Assembly (NCBI GenBank): GCA_023134955.1
Contig: JAGLUC010000395.1
Location: forward strand, 1-14,081
Source: Methylococcales bacterium
GTDB taxonomy: Bacteria; Pseudomonadota; Gammaproteobacteria; Methylococcales; Methylomonadaceae
Length of the DNA: 14,081 bases
Reading direction: 5' to 3'
Part shown: positions 6,728-11,991 of the stretch, one piece after another
Numbering within the stretch: position 1 is the stretch's first letter
How the letters are laid out: each line of letters opens with the position of its first letter
Notes under the pieces: generated by a model
What the model was told of the DNA's origin: nothing
Seen by the model: only the letters and a program-made list of their open reading frames with translations
The model's database searches: none
Made by a program: the position numbers and the translations under genes

Positions 6728-7459
6728 ATGAAAATGACTAATATATACGAAGGATCGTACCAGTGGATAGTGTTTGGTCGAGATGAAAACAAGCCAGATA
6801 ATATAATTGATACTAATCAGTATATGGTTAGAACGGCTGATAAGTGCTTACTGATTGACCCTGGTGGTGTTGAATTATTTGCACCTATGCTTGCTGCGGT
6901 ATTGCATTATGCTCCTGTAGATCAAATTACAGATTTGTTTGCCTCTCATCAGGATCCTGATATTATCTCATCACTCGGATTGTGGGATCAGGCATTACCT
7001 AATGCAAAATTACATTCCTCAGCATTGTGGGAAGGGTTTATCAGGCATTTTGGTTGCGAGAGTATTGAATATGTTCCAATTGCAGATGGGGGCGGTGTTA
7101 TAAACTTGGGTGATATAGAGCTACGAGTTATTCCTGCTCATTATATGCATTCTTCCGCTAATTTTAATATTTATGACCCCCAAGCAAAAATATTAATGTC
7201 TGGAGATATTGGTGCAGCTTTAGAAGCATCAGGTGCTCCTATGTATGTTGATAATTTTGATGCTCATGTTGAGAAGATGCGTTTTTTCCATCAACGCTGG
7301 ATGCCTTCTAATCAAGCTAAAAGAGTCTGGATAGATAGTGTTAGAGAGCTTGATATTGATATTATGGCTCCACAGCATGGGCGAATATTTAAAGGTGATG
7401 ATGTTAATCGGTTTCTTGACTGGTTTGAAGCATTGCCAGTTGGAATTGCTGTTCAGTAA
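6728..7459 (+). CDS. ODP-family (oxygen-binding di-iron) metallo-beta-lactamase-fold protein
   Basis: A 243-residue soluble protein of the metallo-beta-lactamase fold, most like the di-iron domain of flavodiiron proteins and stand-alone ODP. The first metal motif is H74-Q-D76-P-D78-I, not the HxHxDH of hydrolases nor the HxExDH of flavodiiron oxidases. Other expected ligands are present: H138 in IPAHYMH, D160 in SGDIGAA and H217 in APQHGRIF. The sheet segment LLIDPGG is near residue 41. There is no flavodoxin, rubredoxin or receptor domain attached, so it cannot by itself be an oxygen reductase of the usual flavodiiron kind. ODP in T. denticola binds iron and oxygen and acts as a chemotaxis sensor; the adjacent chemoreceptor-like gene supports the same kind of role here. 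Alternatives are a peroxide- or NO-responsive di-iron protein, or an enzyme of unknown substrate. Fold and metal binding are well supported; the sensing role is inferred. Confidence 0.82.
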   Translation: MKMTNIYEGSYQWIVFGRDENKPDNIIDTNQYMVRTADKCLLIDPGGVELFAPMLAAVLHYAPVDQITDLFASHQDPDIISSLGLWDQALPNAKLHSSALWEGFIRHFGCESIEYVPIADGGGVINLGDIELRVIPAHYMHSSANFNIYDPQAKILMSGDIGAALEASGAPMYVDNFDAHVEKMRFFHQRWMPSNQAKRVWIDSVRELDIDIMAPQHGRIFKGDDVNRFLDWFEALPVGIAVQ

Positions 7460-7502
7460 ATGTGGAAAATGTTTCTTTAAAACTAATTTAAAAAAAGAAA
7501 AC

Positions 7503-7530
7503 TTGCAAAGTAAAGGAAAGTATTTATAAT
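7503..7530 (+). promoter_or_regulatory. Putative promoter of tRNA-Lys
   Basis: A perfect TATAAT (7525-7530) is preceded, with a 16-base spacer, by TTGCAA (7503-7508, four of six matches to TTGACA). Transcription would start about ten bases before the tRNA, the usual distance for a stable RNA gene with a short 5' leader. It lies in the 87-base gap after the ODP gene. Confidence 0.55.
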
Positions 7531-7546
7531 AGTTTGTCTTTGCTAG

Positions 7547-7622
7547 GGGTCCTTAGCTCAGCTGGTAGAGCACCGCACTTTTAATGCGATGGTCGCGAGT
7601 TCGAATCTCGCAGGACCCACCA
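7547..7622 (+). tRNA. tRNA-Lys (anticodon UUU)
   Basis: A full 76-base cloverleaf with encoded CCA. The acceptor stem pairs GGGTCCT with AGGACCC, the D arm is GCTC/GAGC around AGCTGGTA, the anticodon loop CTTTTAA gives UUU at 7580-7582, the variable loop is TGGTC, and the T arm is GCGAG/CTCGC around TTCGAAT. The discriminator is A (7619), followed by CCA (7620-7622). The body closely matches E. coli tRNA-Lys. One oddity: the outermost anticodon-stem pair (27-43) is a C/A mismatch (7573 and 7589). The tRNA sits immediately upstream of a tyrosine integrase gene, so its 3' part is probably one attachment site. Confidence 0.97.
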
Positions 7623-7660
7623 TTTTTATCCATTGAAAACACTAGGTCTTCAAAAAAAAT

Positions 7661-7686
7661 AAGCCAACTTCCATGTTGGTTTTTTT
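7661..7686 (+). terminator. Rho-independent terminator after tRNA-Lys
   Basis: AAGCCAAC (7661-7668) pairs with GTTGGTTT (7675-7682) through eight base pairs, one of them G-U, around the loop TTCCAT, followed directly by a T run (7680-7686). An A run just upstream (7652-7659) could make it work in the other direction too. It ends transcription of the tRNA, about 40 bases after CCA. Confidence 0.75.
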
Positions 7687-7710
7687 ATGCCCGTTGTCCA
7701 CTGGTTGTCC

Positions 7711-7720
7711 ACTAGCTAGT
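7711..7720. repeat. 10-bp perfect palindrome ACTAGCTAGT
   Basis: This palindrome overlaps the end of the second GTTGTCCACT repeat. Part of it (GCTAG) recurs at the centre of the inverted repeat at 7791-7805. It might be a protein-binding site within the attachment region; the significance is unproven. Confidence 0.35.
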
Positions 7721-7790
7721 AACAAATCACAACAAAACCTTTCTACTTTTACTTCAAAAATACTGTCACCATATGTCCGAAAACCTTACA

Positions 7791-7805
7791 TTAGAGCTAG
7801 TCTAA
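7791..7805. repeat. Inverted repeat TTAGA-GCTAG-TCTAA
   Basis: Perfect 5-base arms around the 5-base centre GCTAG, lying between the two pairs of presumed arm sites. It could be an operator or part of a nucleoprotein complex at the attachment site. A short inverted repeat in AT-rich DNA can occur by chance. Confidence 0.35.
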
Positions 7806-7903
7806 AAAGGTAGTTTTGTCTTGTTATTGGACAATTAGTGGACAACAAGAGGGTTCGTATTAATTAACATACTGATAATACACTATTTAATTATAAAAAG
7901 TAT

Positions 7904-7918
7904 CGCATTTATGATGCG
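7904..7918. repeat. Inverted repeat CGCAT-TTATG-ATGCG upstream of the integrase gene
   Basis: Perfect 5-base arms with a 5-base spacer, about 60 bases before the integrase start codon, a suitable place for an operator controlling the integrase. No T run follows directly, so it is not a terminator. Apart from this and the sites above, I see nothing definite in 7847-7966. Confidence 0.35.
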
Positions 7919-7979
7919 GCGTTGTTGTTTTTTGCGCTTTGTTGTAGTATGTAAGTTGACGAGTTAAAGAGGTGTAATC

Positions 7980-9020
7980 ATGGCATCAATTAATAAACAC
8001 ACTGCCAGCGATGGACAAATCACTTACAGAGTACGAATCAGATTAAAAGGTTATCCAATCCAATCAGCCAGTTTTGACAGGAAAACAGATGCGAAAAAAT
8101 GGGCGCAGCATACTGAATCAGCAATTAGGGAAGGACGGCACTTTAAGATTGCTGCGGCAAAAAAACATTCTTTTGATGATTTAGTTAAACGGTATTGCTC
8201 GGAAATATTACCTGACTATAAAGAGCGTGAGCAAAAAGAGCGGAAAAGTAAATTGCAGTGGTGGAGTAATGGCATTGGTCATTGTTTACTTGCTGACATT
8301 ACACCAGCAACCATATCTGAATATAAAAGCCAATTACATAGAAGTCCTGCCACGGTTGATAAATATCTTAAAAATTTATCACACGCGTTTAGTACAGCGG
8401 TTAATGAATGGGGGTGGTTAGAAGACAATCCAGTTAAAAAAGTTAAAAGCCCCAAGTTACCTCGTGGGCGTGTTCGATTTTTAGATGATGATGAACGTAT
8501 TGCTTTATTGCAAGCCAGTAAAGAATCATCAAATGACTGGCTTTATATGTGTGTCATTCTGGCTTTATCTACAGGTATGAGGCAAGGCGAACTAATGGGG
8601 CTTAAATGGCAAGACATTAATCTCAAAGAAGGTTATTTAATCCTGCACGAAACTAAGAATGGTGAAAGAAGACGAGTGGCTATAGTTGGTCACGCTCTTA
8701 TGCTGCTACAGGAACATAGCAAAATAAGAAGACTTGATACTGATTTACTTTTCCCTGGTAATAACCCAGAAAAACCGATTGATTTAAGACGACCCTTCAC
8801 AGAAGCCCTTACACGGGCAGAAATTACGGATTTTAAATGGCATGACCTAAGACATTGCACAGCTTCATACTTGGCTATGAATGGCGCGTCACTGGCAGAA
8901 ATAGCCGAAGTCTTGGGACATAAAACACTACAGATGGTTAAGCGATATGCTCATTTATCTGATGGTCATGTATCGAGTGTGGTTGAGTCGATGAACGCTA
9001 AAATATTTGGTGATGGCTAA
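7980..9020 (+). CDS. Tyrosine-type site-specific integrase
   Basis: A phage or island-type integrase that recombines an element into the tRNA-Lys gene. The 346 residues comprise a short N-terminal arm-binding region (about 1-60), a core-binding helical domain (about 63-155) and the catalytic domain (about 165-340). All catalytic residues are visible: R201 in STGMRQGE, K226 in ETKNGERR, H288 and R291 in HDLRHCTASYLAM, H314 in LGHKTLQMV and nucleophile Y323 in RYAHL. The gene seems intact and probably active. The ATG is preceded at a good distance by AAGAGGTG (7967-7974). It lies 357 bases downstream of the tRNA 3' end, in the same direction, the usual layout of a tRNA-borne attachment site. 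Its stop overlaps the next gene's start by one base (TAATG). Position and repeats suggest an integrated element, but no distal att copy was found. Confidence 0.93.
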   Translation: MASINKHTASDGQITYRVRIRLKGYPIQSASFDRKTDAKKWAQHTESAIREGRHFKIAAAKKHSFDDLVKRYCSEILPDYKEREQKERKSKLQWWSNGIGHCLLADITPATISEYKSQLHRSPATVDKYLKNLSHAFSTAVNEWGWLEDNPVKKVKSPKLPRGRVRFLDDDERIALLQASKESSNDWLYMCVILALSTGMRQGELMGLKWQDINLKEGYLILHETKNGERRRVAIVGHALMLLQEHSKIRRLDTDLLFPGNNPEKPIDLRRPFTEALTRAEITDFKWHDLRHCTASYLAMNGASLAEIAEVLGHKTLQMVKRYAHLSDGHVSSVVESMNAKIFGDG

Positions 9021-9349
9021 TGGATATTGTTGTAAAAATAAAAGGCCGTGAGGCTTTGGTTGTGTGGACTTTGCCTTATGTTACTTCATGGCGGTTGAGT
9101 CCAGATATGCTGTTGCAAAGATTGGTTGCTGATGAGATGTATGTAAGTGAAAAATTTCCAATTGCTTTTACCTTAGCTAGTGACAAAACATCCAACTCAT
9201 TACCTCCAGCACAATGGTATGAATTAAAAAAATTAATTGAAAAACTAGAGCTGGATTTAACAGACAATAACTTATCTAGGGTTGAGGATAGAAAGGCTTG
9301 GAAAAAAGAAGCAATTGAAGCATTTTTGGAGGATGAATCTGCTTATTAA
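9020..9349 (+). CDS. Hypothetical protein coupled to the integrase gene
   Basis: I do not recognise a named family. The 109 residues have no signal peptide or membrane helix. The first third (KGREALVVWTLPYVTSWRLS) reads as compact alternating strand and helix, and the C-terminal half is charged and helical (LKKLIEKLELDL, then EDRKAWKKEAIEAFLEDE). The opening pattern, KGREA then LP-x-VTSW-x-LSPD, resembles from memory unnamed proteins carried on proteobacterial genomic islands near integrases; I cannot check this. The ATG overlaps the integrase stop by one base, so the two are co-translated, and the start is therefore well supported. A role in the biology of the element (excision, regulation or maintenance) is only a guess. 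Confidence 0.75.
   Translation: MDIVVKIKGREALVVWTLPYVTSWRLSPDMLLQRLVADEMYVSEKFPIAFTLASDKTSNSLPPAQWYELKKLIEKLELDLTDNNLSRVEDRKAWKKEAIEAFLEDESAY
9328..9332 (+). promoter_or_regulatory. Shine-Dalgarno GGAGG abutting the ATG of the next small gene
   Basis: The perfect GGAGG touches the ATG at 9333 with no spacer, which is too close for normal initiation. A non-ATG start slightly downstream (CTG 9339) would have a workable six-base gap, or initiation may depend on re-initiation after the upstream stop at 9347-9349. Confidence 0.35.
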
Positions 9350-9521
9350 TAAACTGTACGCTAAATTAACACCTAATGAACAAGCAACGCTATTTTTTGA
9401 AGCTGCGGTAAGGCAAGATGAAAACGAAGTTGATTTAATACTTAATTCAGTCGAAAGACGAACATACTCAACACCACATATAGATTACCCAAACCAAATA
9501 TTGTTTTTAAAAAAAATCTAA
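9333..9521 (+). CDS. Small hypothetical protein, last gene of the integrase cassette
   Basis: A 62-residue product from ATG 9333, which overlaps the preceding gene by 17 bases; the frame is open further up to 9282, but that would overlap more and lacks a start signal. No family is recognised. The sequence LTPNEQATLFFEAAVRQDEN is helical, then come VERRTYSTPHIDYP and an abrupt end in LFLKKI. The good conserved-looking run followed by a lysine-rich end suggests the C-terminus may be truncated relative to a longer ancestor, which would place the eroded edge of the element near 9521. It faces the kinase gene on the other strand with 30 bases between stop codons. The start codon is uncertain because its Shine-Dalgarno touches the ATG. 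Confidence 0.55.
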   Translation: MNLLINKLYAKLTPNEQATLFFEAAVRQDENEVDLILNSVERRTYSTPHIDYPNQILFLKKI

Positions 9522-9551
9522 CGAATTAGGTCACCAAATTCATGATGCCTC

Positions 9552-10229
9552 TTAAGGCAAAAACAAACAAAACCTAGCGCCACCTAAAGAACTATTATTG
9601 TCAGTTGTTATAAAACCCTTGTCGTCTTTAGCTGTATGCAGGCTAGCAATAGTCGCAACAAAGTGTATGCCTAAGCCTGTGTTATTGGGTGTATTGACTG
9701 GGCTTACGGTTTGGATTGAATTGCCTGAGAGTATTTGTTCCAGGTATCCTTGTCCATCATCTTCAACACAAAAAACAATGTATTGCTTTTCTTTGTATGC
9801 TGATATGCATATTTGTGTGTTGGTATAACGGAGGGCATTATTAACAATGTTGCTTAATGCATTGCAAATATGTCTGTAATCGCAGTAGCAATATAAATCA
9901 TCCGAACATTTGATGGTCAGATTTATGTTATTAAGTTGAAGTGTAGGGGCATGCTGGGCTTCAATTTCTTGCAGAATATCCAGGGCTGAATATTCATCAA
10001 TCATTAGGTTGAATTTGTCAGAGTCAATTTTATAAAGCTCTAATAATTGAATAAGGTGGTTATTCATTTTAACTGTTTCAAGTTCTAGTTGGGTGAATTC
10101 AGGGGAGCTAGAATTCTGTTGATTAGCCGTTATCTGACTGATTAATTCACGCACTGTTGATAATGAATTTTTTATATCATGGATTGATGAGGCTACAAGG
10201 GTAGGGAAGTTAATGGGCATATCTGGCAT
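9552..10229 (-). CDS. Soluble sensor histidine kinase without an input domain
   Basis: A 225-residue kinase consisting of little more than the catalytic core. The phospho-acceptor histidine is H17 in SSIHDIKNSLS, so the dimerisation helices start almost at the N-terminus. The ATP-binding domain shows the N box (ALSNIVNNALRYT, residues about 124-136), G1 (VEDDGQGY, about 155-162), G2 (NTGLGIHF, about 183-190) and the end GGARFCLFLP. There is no signal peptide, membrane helix, PAS or GAF domain, so sensing must come from a partner. It starts six bases after the stop of the response regulator gene, reading the same way, so the pair forms an operon with regulator first. The regulator's TPR region is the natural candidate for docking or sensing. 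Confidence 0.9.
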   Translation of the reverse strand: MPDMPINFPTLVASSIHDIKNSLSTVRELISQITANQQNSSSPEFTQLELETVKMNNHLIQLLELYKIDSDKFNLMIDEYSALDILQEIEAQHAPTLQLNNINLTIKCSDDLYCYCDYRHICNALSNIVNNALRYTNTQICISAYKEKQYIVFCVEDDGQGYLEQILSGNSIQTVSPVNTPNNTGLGIHFVATIASLHTAKDDKGFITTDNNSSLGGARFCLFLP

Positions 10230-10235
10230 GATCAG

Positions 10236-11858
10236 TTACTCTGGCAAGGTGCGAGTTAGTTTTTCAAATTCAATTTTTAAACTACCTAATTTATCCACCG
10301 CAATACCAACTTGTTCTGCTCTTTTAATATAGTGATGTGTTTGCAACAAAGTCTCTTGTGTAATCCCATTCTCTTTTAGCTCATGCAGTCTAATTTTTGC
10401 CATATTTAAAATGATAGTTTTATTGTTAGGCATTTCTTCAATAGCTTTTTCAAAAAAAGATAGTGCCTGTTTAAACTCCCCTTTTTTATATAAACCTACG
10501 CCTTGGTTGTTAATATGAATTAGCTCTTGTTTAGTTTGCTGGATTAGAACCTCTGAGTGATTATTTTGACCAATATCACTGTGCATTTGACGAATATCGT
10601 CAATAAAATTATCGTCATCAATATGACTATGAATTAATTCGGAAATGATTTTATCTGCTGACTCAGGATCTTCTTTTAAATAATAGGTTTTGGCTATCTC
10701 AAGTTGTAGGTCTATAGGGGTTTTACCTTTTAACCGTTTTTTTAGGCGTTTAACCTTTTGAAAGGATTGTCTGGATAATTTGTCGTTACCTATTTCTTGA
10801 TATATCTCTGTTTCCAAGGTAGCTGCTCTTAAATCAGCTTCTGGGTTGCCGGTAAATTGTTGGCGCATATCTTCCAGTGTTTTCAGGGCTTCCATTTTTA
10901 AATTCTTTTTTGAGTAAATTTTAGCGAGACCAAAAAAATCACTAGGTGTTTTGTGCACAGAATATTCACTAAGCTGAGCGGTTGCTAAATAGGCTTTTTC
11001 AGCCTCACCTAAATGACCTGTTTTTTCAGCAAGAATAGCCAGTTTTTTTTGTCTGGAAAGAGACTGAGGGGAGATTTTAGTTGCTTGATTTAAAGTGTCT
11101 TTGGCCTTTTCATGTAATCCTACAGCTTCGTATGATTTTGTCAGCCAATCATAACACTCCATCAACATAGGGTTTTGAACAAGTAAATCCTCAAAGATGC
11201 CAATAGATAATTCGTATTGACCTTGAAAAAAAGCAATAATTCCTGTCCCAAGCCTCGCCCATGCTAATTCGCGCTGTTGTAATATTTCTTGGTAGATAGT
11301 ACCGGCTTTTTGAAAATCAGCTACTTTTATGGCAAGTTCGGCACGTAACTTTAATAACTGAGAATGAAAAGCTTTATTACCTTTTTCTATACTTTTATCG
11401 CAATGATGTATGGCGCGGGCATAGTTACCATTGACTATCTCTTTTTCAATAGGGGATAGAAATTTCTTTCGCTGATAGCTTTTTTCTAATCGCCTGATTA
11501 GCTGCTGAGGATTAAAGGGTTTAGCAATGTATTCATCAGGTTTGTTTTCTATACTACTAAGAACAAAATCAGCTGATTGATGGGCGGAGACAATGATAAA
11601 AATAGTGTCGTAAGTGATAAGGTTTTTAAATTTGGCTTCTTCCAAAATTTGCTGACCATTTTTCCCTGAACCAAGAACAAAATCACATAGCACAATGTCA
11701 AATTGATGTTTAGTCATTGAGTCAATAGCAGCTATTCCATTTTCTGCTTCATAAATAGTTTGAGCACCCAGTGTATAAAGCATATCTCTCATTGAGCGAC
11801 GCATCACAGCATTGTCTTCAATGACTAAAATTGTTTTGTTTGATAAATTGACTGACAT
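10236..11858 (-). CDS. Response regulator with REC domain and long TPR-like region
   Basis: The 540-residue protein has an N-terminal receiver domain (about 8-130) with the acidic pair E14/D15 in VIEDN, phospho-acceptor D59 in IVLCDF, S91 in FIIVSAH and K113 in YIAKPF, so it should be phosphorylatable. Residues about 133-535 are helical and built of TPR-like repeats, for example ARLGTGIIAFFQGQYELSIG, LMECYDWLTKSYEAVGLHEK and NNQGVGLYKKGEFKQALSFF. There is no DNA-binding, GGDEF, EAL or HD-GYP output, so output is probably a protein interaction. It is followed by its likely cognate kinase. Start at ATG 11858: AGGA lies only one base ahead, closer than ideal. It is transcribed divergently from htpG, sharing a 133-base intergenic region. 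The stimulus and target are unknown. Confidence 0.9.
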   Translation of the reverse strand: MSVNLSNKTILVIEDNAVMRRSMRDMLYTLGAQTIYEAENGIAAIDSMTKHQFDIVLCDFVLGSGKNGQQILEEAKFKNLITYDTIFIIVSAHQSADFVLSSIENKPDEYIAKPFNPQQLIRRLEKSYQRKKFLSPIEKEIVNGNYARAIHHCDKSIEKGNKAFHSQLLKLRAELAIKVADFQKAGTIYQEILQQRELAWARLGTGIIAFFQGQYELSIGIFEDLLVQNPMLMECYDWLTKSYEAVGLHEKAKDTLNQATKISPQSLSRQKKLAILAEKTGHLGEAEKAYLATAQLSEYSVHKTPSDFFGLAKIYSKKNLKMEALKTLEDMRQQFTGNPEADLRAATLETEIYQEIGNDKLSRQSFQKVKRLKKRLKGKTPIDLQLEIAKTYYLKEDPESADKIISELIHSHIDDDNFIDDIRQMHSDIGQNNHSEVLIQQTKQELIHINNQGVGLYKKGEFKQALSFFEKAIEEMPNNKTIILNMAKIRLHELKENGITQETLLQTHHYIKRAEQVGIAVDKLGSLKIEFEKLTRTLPE

Positions 11859-11897
11859 GTCCTAAGTGTAACAATTGATTTAAAACTGTCCAGCATA

Positions 11898-11924
11898 CTT
11901 GAAAAAAAATTTTTGACCCCAACT
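11898..11924 (+). promoter_or_regulatory. Heat-shock (sigma-32) promoter of htpG
   Basis: CTTGAAA (11898-11904) is the exact sigma-32 -35 core. After a 12-base spacer comes CCCCAACT (11917-11924), which matches seven of eight positions of the CCCCATNT -10 element. Transcription would begin around 11931, leaving a leader of about 60 bases. htpG is a classical sigma-32 regulon member, so motif and gene support each other. The spacer is slightly shorter than the usual 13-15 bases. Confidence 0.75.
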
Positions 11925-11932
11925 ATTAAGTC

Positions 11933-11968
11933 AATCAATTCAACCAATTTAATCAATTTAATCAATTT
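11933..11968 (+). repeat. Four tandem copies of a 9-bp unit (AATCAATTT) in the htpG leader
   Basis: Consecutive units read AATCAATTC, AACCAATTT, AATCAATTT and AATCAATTT, exactly nine bases each. They start about two bases after the predicted sigma-32 transcription start and end eight bases before AGGA (11976-11979), the likely htpG ribosome binding site. They would therefore be in the mRNA leader. The copies could expand or contract by slippage. Confidence 0.8.
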
Positions 11969-11991
11969 GAAATATAGGATATACATAAATC

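Larger units (their letters stand above)
7693..7846 (+). repeat. Paired direct repeats in inverted orientation, likely integrase arm-type sites
   Basis: GTTGTCCACT occurs twice with an 11-base period (7693-7702 and 7704-7713). About 110 bases further, its reverse complement AGTGGACAAC is at 7837-7846, and a variant with two changes, ATTGGACAAT, at 7826-7835, again 11 bases apart. So two head-to-tail pairs face each other between the tRNA 3' end and the integrase gene. This is where lambda-type integrases bind with their N-terminal arm domain, or where an excisionase or repressor would bind. The regular 11-base step puts sites on the same helix face. Confidence 0.6.

Noticed and set aside
7338..7529. 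Open frame in another phase across the end of the ODP gene
   Set aside because: Mostly inside the well-supported ODP frame; the extra part is lysine-rich translation of AT-rich spacer containing the tRNA promoter.
9541..9556. Terminator between the converging genes (GCCT-CTTA-AGGC)
   Set aside because: Only four base pairs and no T run on either strand; the kinase stop codon falls within it.
11865..11892. Sigma-70 promoter for the TPR regulator (TGGACA, 16 bases, TACACT on the - strand)
   Set aside because: The -10 would touch the ribosome site and put the transcript start at the ATG; the -10 match is poor.
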